Shown here one piece after another: positions 1-11,179 of a DNA stretch of 64,000 nt (within the stretch, counting starts at the first letter, position 1; the number at the start of each line of letters is the position of its first letter). Below the pieces are notes generated by a model. That model was not told the origin of the DNA. It saw only the letters and a list, made by a program, of their open reading frames with translations, and searched no databases. This stretch comes from Saturnia japonica (lineage: Eukaryota; Arthropoda; Insecta; Lepidoptera; Saturniidae): positions 8,268,501 to 8,332,500 of the forward strand of contig CM065321.1 in NCBI GenBank assembly GCA_033032175.1, read 5' to 3'. The translations under genes and the position numbers were made by a program.

Positions 1-1430
1 CCTAATGACTATTTTTCATGTAGACTTAAAAAATATATTCCAGTTAAACTGGAGTGTAAAATTGTATTTTTCTTTATAGTAGCTCGGAATATTGATGATA
101 CATGTACCTGATGCTAAGCACAGTACAATGCAAACACAACGACGACCACCAAGAGATCGAAATCCATCGGCGGTCACCACTTTCAAGCCGCTCTCCATAA
201 ATAAATTCAAGACACATTACGCTTAAAGGACCCGATGTCGTAAGGAAGGAACACATTGGTCGAAAGATGGTTTCACAGTTTCACGGTACGACAAAGCTAA
301 GACATAAAAAAATTTATAATTCGTGCCGAGATGGAAGTTACCGTAAAGCTATGACTGCGAAGCGAGGCGCGAGTGGTTCTGTTGTGCTAAGGAAAGGGTG
401 GAATTTGTTTAAACAGTAGAAATGTAACATTTGAAGTAAATCGCGTGCGTTTACATGATGTTGGTTAATTACTTATATGTATAATAAGGTAAACGAGAGG
501 CTACAATAATCTCAATTTCTATAGCACTTGACCATTAAACCTAGTGCTTACTGCTAATTCAGTGTTTTATTTAATGAGACACACCATAATAAATATATAA
601 AAATTTACATGAATAGCTTTTCGGCAATCAATAAAACTCTTTGAAGCAGCGTTAAAATTTTTGTAACAGATTGCCTTTAAATGTCAGTATATTTTAATTA
701 AATAATTAAATTTTGTTATATTGTATGTACCTCTTGGTATTATTCTTTTTGTCTGAATGTTATAAATATAAGACGAATAATACAAAAAACATTATTCAAT
801 AAGTTATAAAGCAATACTTCTCTATTCTTATGTATATTGCAACATAATGATTTGACGACTGATTGACTGATTTTACGTAAGTTCATACGTTATATTTACA
901 TTAATTATCTTTAGTTTGATCTGTTTGCATTTTTAGGGTAATTAATTAGTGGTAAAAAGTAAGTATTTCTTATTTCGTTCAATAAAAGTAAAAATACACT
1001 ATAACCGAGTATGCCTACCAACTTACGGATACACAGAAATAGACACAGTTCTGAAATTGAGTGCGGGAAATCTGTAGCAACTAGCGAAATTTACGAATAT
1101 GCACAAACTGGACTTTGCAATCTAATTTCCCGTTTGTCGAAATACATTTTGCAATAATTATATTCCTCTAAAAGTTGTATAATTTACAATGTTCAGATGT
1201 TAGACCTAATAATTAGTAGATAACAAAAAGTAAATCTTGCGTGACGCTATAAAGGACGTTCAGGGTAACAGACTAAAAAAACCGTATGGTGTCGTGGGAC
1301 ACCAGATAGGAACGAAGTTCCTTATTATAACATTTTAATTTAAAATTCTATGATAAAAATCGAAAAAAAACTTTACAAAATTATCTTAACACCTTTATTT
1401 TATTTACAATGATTTATAAAAATATATAAT
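1..1430. other. Gene-free AT-rich stretch
   Basis: No reading frame of protein-like composition, RNA gene or complete element was recognised. The only structure noted is a short near-palindrome around 1308-1322 (GGAACGAAGTTCC), whose inverse recurs at 3112-3124. This may mark ends of a decayed repeat. Confidence 0.5.
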
Positions 1431-1860
1431 AACTAGCGGAGTGCCTGCGGCTCCACACGCGTTTGTTACTACACAATAATTATTTAAATCTCTTTATTTT
1501 TACTCATATTGTTGACAAAGCATAAGCCGTATCAATTGAGAAGTGGCATGTATATTCCGTGTACAATTTTCATCAAAATCGGTTGAAAACTATTATTCTA
1601 ATGTACAATTTCTAATGCATTATTAACAATTCTTATAGCTTCTCAATTATACTAGGTATGATGTATGTTTCCCGTTTACAAAATTTGATCAGAATAGGTT
1701 GAGAATTGATGAAAATTTAACTTTTTGAATTACTTTTTTTAATTATAGAAGTAATATTGACAATTCTTATAGCCCATTAATTGTGTTAATAGTTAGACTT
1801 CCCGTCTATAAATTTTCATCAAAATCGATTAATAATTAATTAAGAAACCAAAAGAAAATC
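1431..1860 (+). repeat. Interspersed repeat with about 120-bp internal periodicity
   Basis: It begins with a 'gtgcctgcggctccacacgc' header. Three degenerate units of roughly 115-120 bp follow, each containing a phrase like 'ttttcatcaaaatcg' preceded by a 'cccgt..acaa' phrase. Related headers or units occur near 11185, 23010-23715, 35890, 38325, 41935 and 59360. The family is a multi-copy non-coding element; its class cannot be fixed from this window. Confidence 0.55.
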
Positions 1861-2340
1861 ATAGATGGGATTATTACTGTTTGTGTCATATTATCAATAT
1901 ATGCCAAAATTAATCCAACACATTAACCATCCCAATAAAACTTCAAAAATAATTAAAATCATACCTTATTTTACCGGCCTACGGGAAAGTGTTTTGAAAA
2001 ACGTGAAAGCCTTTTTATTCCTTTCTTGCCAAAAGCATAAATATGAATGGCTTCTCCATACAAACTTTCACCACATGTGGAATAACACAATGAAATAATT
2101 CACTTATAGCAAAACTATATAATCCAGATAATTTACAATAGGTATATCGCTTAGAATGTATGTTTATGTGTATGCGAGCCGCGATTTGACAGCGCCATAA
2201 AATAAAACAGTCATTATACCGTACTGCGTACATAGTTGAACAGATTAAAAACACTTCAGCCAATCTTAAAAAGAATACTGGACTATCACTTAATAGGTAA
2301 TTATTAGAAATACAATAAATTTCTAATTAAGTATAACACT
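1861..2340. other. No gene seen
   Basis: AT-rich sequence with partial similarity to 19850-20110 (shared phrases such as 'aataattcacttatagc' and 'aaaaagaatactggactat'). It is probably the body of a longer interspersed repeat that continues into 2341-2600. Confidence 0.4.
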
Positions 2341-2600
2341 GTCAATAAATCAACATTGACAACGCTGTTATTTCAAATAAACAAAATGGTTGTCATGGAA
2401 GCTGTTATTTCGCTCTTACATACTTTCATCTCCTATTTTTTACCCTTAAAGTTTTATTTTCGCTACAAAAAGCATCCTATGTTCTTTCCCAAGGTCCAAT
2501 CTATCCCTATACCAAAATTTTTCAAAATGTGTTCAGCGGTTTATGCGTGAAAACGTAACAGACAGATAGAGTTACTGTCGCATTTATATATTAGTATGGA
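2341..2600 (+). repeat. Dispersed repeat with 'gcgtgaaaacgta.cagacag' end
   Basis: The stretch from 'tgtcaataaatcaac' to 'tcgcatttatatattagtatgga' recurs at 20440-20790 (same strand) and 55190-55460 (opposite strand). All copies share the 'acagacagac' tract and 'gttttatttcgctacaaaa' phrases. Non-autonomous; the terminal 'tattagtatgga' resembles common lepidopteran repeat ends. Confidence 0.65.
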
Positions 2601-2929
2601 TAATATACAAATATACAACTATTTACATGAACAATAATAATAGTCATCAAGTAGACTGTACTTTACACACTGATTTTGAAGAGTTCCCTTGTGTATCTTC
2701 GAAGTTGAAGATTCAATACCAATGAAATTAAAATGGGACCGCCCTTGAGATATCCGCTACCCAACAAAAAAGAACAATCCAAATTGGTTTATAAGCAAAA
2801 AAGTTATGCTGTGTTCAGCAAATAAAAAAAATTAATTAGAAAAAAAAATTCATACTAAAACTTTTATGTTATAAATATTCAAATTAAGTTACCTCAGTAC
2901 TAATTGTAGTCCGAAGTAAAAATTAAAAA

Positions 2930-3015
2930 AATAAAAATTGTTCGAGGCGAGCATTCGAACCTAGGACTTCGGCCATAACAGTCAACGTTCACGACCGCTA
3001 GGCTACGAGGGTGTT
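2930..3015 (-). repeat. tRNA-derived SINE head
   Basis: On the minus strand a box-A-like 'tagcctagcggtcg' is followed about 35 bp later by a box-B-like 'ggttcgaatgc'. No cloverleaf acceptor stem closes, so this is a SINE head rather than a tRNA gene. The flanks (2601-2929 and 3016-3161) hold no gene. Confidence 0.55.
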
Positions 3016-4390
3016 GTTAAATTTTATTTAAACTATACTACTATTAAATAAAAATCCCTCATTACGGACGTTTTCCCCCGGTTAGGTTACCCCTCCCCAT
3101 CGTCCTATAAGGAACTTCGTTCCAAAAAACTCAGCACATCAATCAATATAACATCTTATTAGGCATCATCAGTGGCGTACCCTTTTATGGGTGACACCCG
3201 AGCCCGACTATGACCATCAGTTGTAGTTCTTTCTACCTATAAAAAATCGTAAATCTATGGCAGAGAGCATAACCACCAGTAATAAAATTATCTAGGTAAC
3301 TATGTTATCGTACCACGAGCATAATAAATTGATATTTAGAAAAAAAAAAAACAATGTGTACACTGTCAATCGATCTAGGATTCCCCCAAAATTTAATACC
3401 CCGTTCGCGCATAACCAACGCTAGTCAGGGGATTCCCTCGATATAGCCCTCGTCACTTGTATTGTGGACTTGGGCCATTTCTTTTGTTTCCGACCGCATT
3501 CATTTCAATATTCTCTTACGAGAACGTGTGAACGTCTAGTGCAAAGTGTTTGTTAATTATTAGATATTATAAACAACATTTTTTGTATAAAACCCGATTT
3601 AATATAGTTGATTCTTGAAGAAAATAAACAAGGTGAGTGAAGTATTTTTGTTATTACAGGTAATACTTACATTTTTAATTCATTTAATGTCTAATAGCAG
3701 TATTTTAGATTATTTTGAAACCCCCTTCAATTATTTTATTCTCTTTTAATTACTGTGTATTTTAAAACTATATTATTGAGCCATCCTAAATGATAAATAG
3801 GTACCGTACAGAAGGTATTATAGACGGATTGCAGTTTTTTTTTTTTTGTTTAGCCTGGGCAAGTATTACTATCCACTAAAGGTATTTATTTCTTAAAATA
3901 GGTTTTAAAGGCTTTGCTGGCGTAAAAAGATTTTATTTATATTTCTACACGTTTTACGATATTACTTTAGGTAATAATGTTTAATTGTAAACAATATACT
4001 TATTTATTATTTACTTACTTATTATTTTCCGATCTAATAGCAATGGGATTTGTTTACAAAAACGGAATATATTAAGTTTAGATTTTTGATTGAAAGTAAT
4101 CATAATCATATCATACAACTTCGCGTACGTTGATTTGACTCCGAGATGAGTAGCTCGAGCACTCGTGGCACGGATATCACAATCAACGGTGGAGTATTTA
4201 ACTAGTATTTTTCTAATAATACTTAAATACATATTTACACCCAGACGCAGGATTGTTAATTTATATAAAAATATATTTCACAAAGCTAGTTACGTAACGT
4301 ATAGGTGTTTATTTACTGTTATAATTAGTTTATAAAATCAACGTATCACTTACTAACTAAAAATATTGTTTAGAATACCCAGAACGAAAT

Positions 4391-6901
4391 ATGCCTCGGG
4401 GAATTCATACTTCGAAAAGAGAAACCGGTTTTCAACAGAGAAAAGCCAAAAAGGCTAAAATGGATGAAATTCAGAGCATGACCGGTTCTCTTTTCAAATA
4501 TGTCACAAAAGCAGATAGCGGCCAAAGTTCAAGTAAAGTACCCAAGTCTCCTGCTGACGAAGGTTATGATTCACATCTTGGAGGCTCACATTCAGAGAGC
4601 AACATCGACAATACAGAATCAATGAAGGCGACTCAGGACCTTGACTGAATCAAAAAAATTGGTTGCCTGTAAAGTCGGTATACGGGCGAAAGTTTTACGT
4701 GACAACGACTTTATGTCTGTCTCTCTCGCTCTTAGGCGGGCTAACCATGCCCGAGTGGAAGGGACGCGTGCCTCTCACTCGCTCTCATTGTGAGCGCATA
4801 ACGTGAGCGGAGCGTAACGCAGTTTCTTGAAGAGTCACCCGGCAAACCAATTTATAAGACGTTGTCACGTCAATAAATAATGAAAATGACTCCGTTAATG
4901 CTACTTTCGGAGATAGCATTAGCTTCGATGAATCAGTTCAACACTTGAGAGATGTTTCACTTTGGAGTTTACCGGTACCTGATAATGTTCGCATTGACAT
5001 AATAAAAAAGGGCAGTGAACATTTCCAGAACAAAAAAGGACCGTTTCCTACTGTATCTCGTCATGGTTCAAATATTAAAGGTGATTCTCGTCATCTTTCA
5101 AAGGAATGGTTTTATAGACAGATGCCTAGTGGTGAAAAAATTCTACGATCATGGATGGTATTTTCTCCTATATCAAATAACCTGTACTGTTTTTGCTGTC
5201 GTTTATTTGCTGTCAGTAACATACAAACAACATTTACAACTGGATTTCAGAAGTGGTGGAAACTAAATCCTAAAGTATTGGACCATGAAACTTCATGTGA
5301 ACATTTAGAAAATTTCGAAAAATGGAATACTTTGGAAATGAGTTTAAAATCTCACACCACAATAGATGATGCAACCTTGCAATTAATGAATACGGAAAAA
5401 AAGAAGTGGAGAAATCATTTATCTAGATTATTAGATATAACATTGTTTTTGGCTAAACAAAACCTAGCATTTCATGGACATGATGAAACCCAAGGGTCGT
5501 CTAATAAAGGTAATTTCTTAGAACTAGTTAAACTGCTGTCAAAGTATGATGCAGTACTCATAGAACATATACTATATTTGGAGCAGGAAAATCATCTAAA
5601 GTAACATATTTATCGCCAGAAATACAAAATGAGTTCATAAATGTTTTTGCTAATCATGTAAAATATCAGCTTGTCAACGAAATTAAATCGGCCAAATATT
5701 TCGGAATCATGTTTAATAGCACACCTAACGTTTCATATCAATTAATTTATGCGGCCAACATTCGTTCGCACAAAATGTGACTTGTGTTACATTTTTCGGA
5801 GCAGTGGAAACAATATTTAACTTTTTTTCAATTTCTTCAAGCCGTTGAGAAGTACTCCTCAATCACAGCAAAGCATCTGTTAAAAGACTTTCGACAACGC
5901 GCTGGAGTGCTCATTATGGTGCAGTAAAAGTATTGGCTGAAAATTTTGATGGGATAATATCTGCAATTGAGGAACTATGTGACCAAGACGTAAATTTAAA
6001 AACAAGAGGTGCTGCACAAAATCTTATGCCTGCTGTGTGCAATTTCTCATTTCTTTGTTTTCTTTTCTTTTGGAATGATGAGCTAAGGGAAGTGTACAAT
6101 GTTCAGATTGCATTACAAAGTAAAGGTTTATGTGTTGATGCAATAATCATAAAACTAGAAGCACTTCGTCTATTCATTGGAGAGAAACGGTTGCATCTAG
6201 CAGAAAAGGCAATAGATTTTGCTGTACAAAAATCGGAAAAATACAACATTTCGATGGAACGACGAATTCGTCGCAAGAAACGCATGCCCGGTGAGTTAGC
6301 ATCGTCCACCGATGCTGGACTTACACTTAGAGCGGAACTTCAAAAGGACATGTTAGAATGTCTTGACAGATTCAATATTGAACTCGAAACAAGAGTAAAG
6401 TCCATTAAAGACGTAGCTTCATTGTTTGAGGTTGTGCAGTCAAAAACCTTGCTTTCGGCAAACACTGAACAGTTAAAATTTGTTATATCAAAATTTACTA
6501 ACCTTTACGATGAAGTATCAGAAACAGAACTCCTTTTAGAAATACCAAGATTGAGAAGACATTAAAAAGCGGCTAATATTAATATATCTAATTGGGTGAC
6601 ACTGGACTTTTTGAAATTCATTGTGGAATGGTATTTTACAGAATCTCTTCCGAATCTAACGGTCGCACTAAAGTTATTTATAACAATATGTGCATCAGTT
6701 GCTTCATGTGAGAGAAGTTTCAGCAAATTAAAATTAACTAAAAATTACTTGCGGTCTACAATGACTGAAACCAGATTAAACAATCTTGGTATTTTAAAGA
6801 TAGAACATGAAGCAACACAAAATATAAATTTTGAAGACGTGATTTCGGAGTTCGCTAGTTTCAAAGCTACAAGGAAGAAATTTTATTTTTTAACAAAGTA
6901 A
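4391..6901 (+). pseudogene. hAT transposase (zinc-finger MYM/TTF type), broken
   Basis: Pieces in order are: an N-terminal basic segment with KKAKK-like motif (4391-4648); a TTF-type zinc-finger region with WFY..M, CFCC and later C/H residues (about 4876-5340); a DUF4371-like middle (5340-6560); and the C-terminal hAT dimerisation region with the VASCERSFSKLK motif (about 6596-6901). Breaks: a non-coding insert between 4648 and about 4872, a frame change near 5580, disordered frames at 5780-5930, and an in-frame TAA at 6563-6565. The segment where the first catalytic Asp is expected reads MFNSTPN, with Asn in place of Asp. No active protein is expected. The closest family is the transposase-derived ZMYM1-like group. 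Confidence 0.85.
4650..4872 (+). repeat. Partly palindromic insert inside the hAT reading frame
   Basis: A GC-richer insert separates two segments of the transposase that are otherwise continuous in sense. It carries 'acgtgacaacg' near 4700 and its complement 'cgttgtcacgt' near 4862, so it looks like an inverted-repeat element whose right arm is cut short. No coding capacity. Confidence 0.55.
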
Positions 6902-7226
6902 TTTGTTTCACATTGTGCAGGATAGCAAGAAAACATCGCAAACGCCGCAGTGGGCGTGGCCTGTCACAAGAGCGAGATCGCGTCACAAGTGCGAGCGAGA
7001 CGCACTATATGTTTAGTTTATATCGTATTTATAGCCTTTAAGTGTATTATTTTTAAGTTATTGTTAAATTATTAGAAAACCTTTTAGTTTCAACACACGA
7101 ATATAGTTTTGTATAATCAATAGAGATATAGATAATAAGAAAAACATTTTGCCATGGAGGAGACTTCGTACTCGCACCACACTGTCGCCCCTCCAACAAG
7201 ACTCGCTTTGCCGCCCCGTCGAGCGC

Positions 7227-7259
7227 CATAAAAGGCCGCGCTCCGCGGAACTATCATGC
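7227..7259 (+). promoter_or_regulatory. TATA-like box and presumed start region of LTR A
   Basis: CATAAAAGG at 7227-7235 is followed by a GC-rich stretch and the 12-mer gaactatcatgc at 7248-7259 (+22 to +33 from the box). The same arrangement is present in LTR B. This is where the LINE pieces entered. Confidence 0.5.
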
Positions 7260-7353
7260 GCTCAAGTCCGGTGAAGCTGTAAAAGCCGCAGCGGCTCTGT
7301 TTTTGGATAGGGCCCCTAAGGCTAACAGTGTATTCAGTTAAAAAAAAAAAAAA
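7260..7353 (+). mobile_element. LINE 3' tail inserted in LTR A
   Basis: A 94-bp 5'-truncated copy matching the 3' end of the jockey-like LINE at 26261. It contains 'ggtgaagctgtaaaagcc', 'gggcccctaaggctaacag' and a poly-A run. It is flanked by exact 12-bp duplications gaactatcatgc (7248-7259 and 7354-7365). Sense orientation relative to the LTR. Confidence 0.85.
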
Positions 7354-7365
7354 GAACTATCATGC

Positions 7366-8202
7366 AGCTCACAGAAGTGCCACAAGGAGATCGCCTGCAT
7401 CCGGTGCGGGGGCTCGCACTACGCGCGGGACTGCGGGCGACCGATAGAAGAACCCCCGACCTGCGCCAACTGCGGCGGTGCGCATCCGGCCAACTACACG
7501 TGGTGCCCAGCGTACCGCGTAGAGTTACGCAATAAGCGTGCAGGCGCAGTGTCGAGGACGTTAAAGAGAATGCCAGAACACAGTGGGCGAAAACTGCCAC
7601 TGCTTACCACCGTGGAAGAGGTGGCTCCGTCGTCGCTGATGGCGCCGGCCAATGACCCGGTGGAACGCGGAGGCAGGGTGAGGCCCACTCGCAGACGACT
7701 TGCGAGTAGGGAAGCAGGCAACCAAGGCGTCAAACTGCTGCCTGTACCCGAAACGTCAATGAGGACCGCTAACAGAGAAATCCCGACGCGACCAAAGCAG
7801 TCTCATTTATCTAAGATGCGTATACAGGGAATACCACTCTGCGTAACTCCCACCGTGGCAGGTCGGGAAGGGAAGATTCGCTGGTGCGGAACATCCGCAT
7901 CTTGCAGGACTTCGCCGCCAACATGTCAGGTGCCGCAGAGCTTAAGGACGCCTGCCTTAAGAGACTAGAGAGCCTCCTAAATGGCGCTAGGGCACTAGCG
8001 ACAGCAGAGCACCGTCCATCTGTTATCACGGACGTGATGCATCCTGCAAGAGGATAACCCAATAGGTCGCGCGTATACTTACGCGCGATCACTATAAAAG
8101 ACACGCCCGTTGTTATGGACGGCGAAGAAGGCCACCGCAAGAGGGCCATACCCTGAAGCGGTTTCCCCACACAACAGTCATGTGTGTGAGAAGGCTAGTA
8201 TG
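7366..8202 (+). pseudogene. gag (ORF1) C-terminal fragment of a non-LTR retrotransposon
   Basis: An open frame running to 7968 encodes a zinc-knuckle region (CIRCGGSHYARDC, then CANCGGAHPANYTWC), followed by a basic, low-complexity stretch. A second frame (about 7890-8056) reads as further ORF1 C-terminus, suggesting a frameshift. The rest to 8202 is untranslated-like. The knuckle spacing resembles jockey-clade ORF1, but the sequence differs from the LINE at 29692-30479, so it is another family. No poly-A is visible at its end, yet the 12-mer gaactatcatgc stands on both sides (7354-7365 and 8203-8214). Confidence 0.65.
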
Positions 8203-8660
8203 GAACTATCATGCATACGTTCTCAAGAAGTCGGCAAGAAACTACATAGTGACAAGTGCATTCGTTCTCAAGAAGTCGGCAAGAAACTACATAGCGACAA
8301 GTGCATTCGTTCTCAAGAAGTCGGCAAGAAACTACATAGCGACAAGTGCATTCGTTCTCAAGAAGTCGGCGAGAAACTACATAGCGACAAGTGCATTCGT
8401 TCTCAAGAAGTCGGCAAGAAATTACATAGCGACATGAATTCGTTCTCAAGAAGTCGGCAAGAAACTACATAGCGACAAGTATTCGTTCTCAAGAAGTCGG
8501 CAAGAAACTACATAGCGACCAGTGCATTCGTTCTCAAGAAGTCGGCAAGAAACTACATAGCGACAAAGGCATTCGTTCTCAGGAAGTCGGCAAGAAATTA
8601 CATAGCGACAAGTGCATTCGTTCTCAAGAAGTCAGCAAGAAAATAAATAGTGATAAAGAC
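8203..8660 (+). repeat. 45-bp tandem array in LTR A (about 10 units)
   Basis: The unit contains 'gttctcaagaagtcggcaag' plus 'aaactacatagcgacaagtg'. Most units are 45 bp with few substitutions and some are shortened. Because 45 is divisible by three, it reads through as a spurious 15-residue repeat protein on both strands. The array starts within a few bases of the presumed transcription start and ends before AATAAA, so it occupies the R region of the LTR. Confidence 0.9.
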
Positions 8661-8905
8661 ATTGTCAACAAGTAACAAGTGAATATCGTAAATAGTGATC
8701 AATAAAAGTTGAATTTATAGTCATCGACGTATTTTTACTCGGCAATCCAGTAATAGTTTTCAAAGTGCGGAAACCACGGAATCAATAGTATTTGTAATAG
8801 GTACTCGTATTTTAATAAAACGTAAATAATTATAACTTCTTTTATTTTAACATTTTCGATTGAGTTTTGGGTGACACCTATGCTAGCTACGCCACTGGGC
8901 ATCAT

Positions 8906-9666
8906 AGACCATTTTTGAATTCTTTAATAGGGTTAATATAAATGTTATATATAAAAATATTCTGTGCGCCTGTTATTGTACGCAAAACTCGAACAGTAGT
9001 CGGACTGCCTTTTTGAAGTGAAACTTCTATGCACGCATGAGGGTAAAATTTTTACGTATGCAACGCGTCACGAAAATGTGAAAATTTTGAGAGAGAGAGG
9101 GAGACCAATTGAGAGAGAGTGAGAAAGGGAGAACGTAGCATGAAACACGTAGCCATGGAGACAATGTGTAAACAGTGAGTTAAATTTATAAATAAACATT
9201 TTGTTATAAATTTGTAAACCGTCCTATACTAAGCAGTTGTTCAGAGTAAGTAATAGATTTGTTATATTTTTGTTAATATACAATTTTTTATGTTAATTCG
9301 TTTGAAGGTTAGGAAGTTTTAATATTTACAAATAACATGTGGCATTTTAATTTGCCACTCGTCATTTAAGAATTTAATATACTTAATATTTTAATGGGAA
9401 TTAAATTCATTAAATTCCTAACATATCTTCCTTTTTTCCCTCCCTTTAAGTCTTGGAAATCTAAAGCTTTAGATTAATATAAATATAAACGAGATTTAAA
9501 AATTAGTTTGCCAATGAAGTTTCACTTCTAACCTGTGTACTTTGTATGCACGCACGCACTTCTTTTTATTACGAAATTGCCACGGGAACTAAACATTTCA
9601 AACATTTTGCGAGGTATAAATAAAAACAATTTATCTATCTAACAAAGTATTATACATATCAAATTT
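8906..9666. other. No gene; purine-rich tract
   Basis: AT-rich sequence holding a GA-rich low-complexity stretch at about 9088-9135. No gene or complete element was seen. Confidence 0.5.
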
Positions 9667-9789
9667 TTTCGCGGCTGAGTGCCTTAAGCGCTCGCCCCCA
9701 AGCCCAGTAAAGCTGTAAAAGCCATCAGCGGCTCTGTTTTTGGATAGGGCCCCTCAGGCTAACAGTAAGGTCAGATAGAAAAAAAAAAC
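9667..9789 (+). mobile_element. LINE 3' tail
   Basis: It matches the 3' end of the LINE at 26261 ('cggctgagtgcc', 'cgcccccaag', 'gggcccctcaggctaacag') and ends in an A-rich run. It is closer to the 19055 copy than to the 26261 copy. The flanking duplication is unclear (T-rich on both sides). Confidence 0.8.
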
Positions 9790-11179
9790 ACATTTTTTAT
9801 AATGTACACATTACAATTTCACTAATTTGTTTTAAAATATATTAAACACTTTTGATTTTAAAAAGGAAGATAATAGGGAATTAAATTGAATAATGTTTAC
9901 ATTAGAATACTTTTATTTACTTTCCTAATAGTAAATATCATCAGATTGAGCCACAGTGAAGCGTGGCCGGGTTTAGTTAGTAATGATATAAATATGTATA
10001 CGTACAATTGTAGTGTCCGTTTGTTGTAATGTCAAAATAACAGCTTTTTACTAAATGCATAATATCTAATATATATACACAGATATATGTATAATTATAA
10101 TGTAGGGTTTTACAACAAGAACTTTGTTTTTTGATAGGGGCAAATCGGAACAACATGATAGTTTTGACATAATATCAGTAGTAGAAGCTTCGGCAATTAT
10201 TCCAATGAATTCAATTTTGCTCGAACTTGAAAATCGTACTACTAAAGCTCATCGACTGCAAGACTTTTCTGGGAGCAGCACGTGCTTGTCCAGAATCCGG
10301 TTTCACTTAGATGTAAGCCTTTCGCTTTTGCTAACTTTTTAGGCTAACGAGGTAAAAAACATTCGCGTGACCTTTTGAGATTTGTTGCAGTCAGAAAAAA
10401 TTCTCTTAACATATTATAGCAGATTTTTACTTATCACGTGTGAAATAGCAGTGATAAAAAAAGACATTTCACAACTGTGCATTCATATTAAAATAGCCAT
10501 GATTTCCCTATTCCACAACATAATCGATTTGTATGCCAAATTTTACTAGAATTCTTCCAGCAGTTCAAACGTGATTGTTGAACATTTTAAAAAACACATA
10601 TTAAGTACTATGTGTAAATATAAAACATTTGTATTGTTCAGAGGAGATTTTTTTCTAGTATTTATATGATAATTTTTGCCTGTCTTATTAGAAAAATGAT
10701 TTAGAATTTTAAATTTATAAATTAATCTCTTATTATATAAATTTTAATTACACTTTAATTACATTCTGTAAATTTTCCAGCAATTAATTGGAAATACCAT
10801 ATTAATTTTTGGCGTAACCTTTACAGAATAGAGTTTTATTAATTTATCTTATCATATCTGCGCATTTTCTTCAAAGCAAGAGCTCGGTATCAAAATGAGA
10901 AATTAGTATTGAGTAATAAGGTGAGGTAAGATAAGGTATATAACGTAAGAGGATTGTTATTTTCTGCAGTGAATTTGAGTATTCATAAGCGGTAAGTGAA
11001 AAAGCAATAGACATTAATAATATTCGCCTTTTTAAAGTCAAATCAAAATAATGGAACGATAATGTCACAATATTCTGGCGTTAATAATCTGATAAAACAG
11101 GTGCTATGTACGTATTACTTTACTCGATTACGTTATTATGTAGTCATGTTCATCTAAAATATTATCAATCTTATTGAAT
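9790..11179. other. No gene seen
   Basis: AT-rich. A 72-codon frame at 10124-10342 shows no recognisable motif and is probably chance. Confidence 0.45.

Larger units (their letters stand above)
6914..8789 (+). mobile_element. BEL/Pao-like solo LTR, copy A
   Basis: This sequence is homologous to LTR B (25664-30825, minus strand). Shared parts are the left arm (6914-7259 here), the 45-bp array and the right tail. Seen: start TGTGCAGG, a TATA-like CATAAAAGG at 7227, a tandem array starting just after the expected start site, and AATAAA near 8700. Tandem copies of the R region are a described property of the Bombyx Pao LTR, which is why I favour BEL/Pao; no coding region is present to prove it. 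Compared with copy B the last 48 bp, including the terminal CA, are missing, so the right end is truncated. It lies inside the hAT element just past the transposase. Its own sequence, without inserts, is about 0.93 kb. Confidence 0.7.
3162..8905 (+). mobile_element. hAT transposon with 8-bp target duplication
   Basis: Terminal inverted repeats start CAGTGGCGTA at 3170 and end as its complement at 8897. Inside each lies a 'gggtgacacc'-like block. Both ends are flanked by the 8-bp duplication ggcatcat (3162-3169 and 8898-8905), the length expected of hAT elements. The element is 5728 bp. It holds a decayed transposase (4391-6901), a small palindromic insert (about 4650-4872) and a BEL/Pao-like LTR (from 6914), so much of its length is later insertions. 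About 90 bp of AT-rich hAT subterminal sequence remain between the LTR and the right end. Confidence 0.9.

Noticed and set aside
8110..8472. Open frames coding a 15-residue repeat protein on both strands
   Set aside because: They are read-through of the 45-bp LTR minisatellite, which has no stop in several frames; the unit length, not selection, keeps them open.
8203..8660. CRISPR-like array
   Set aside because: Units are contiguous without spacers, and the sequence is eukaryotic.
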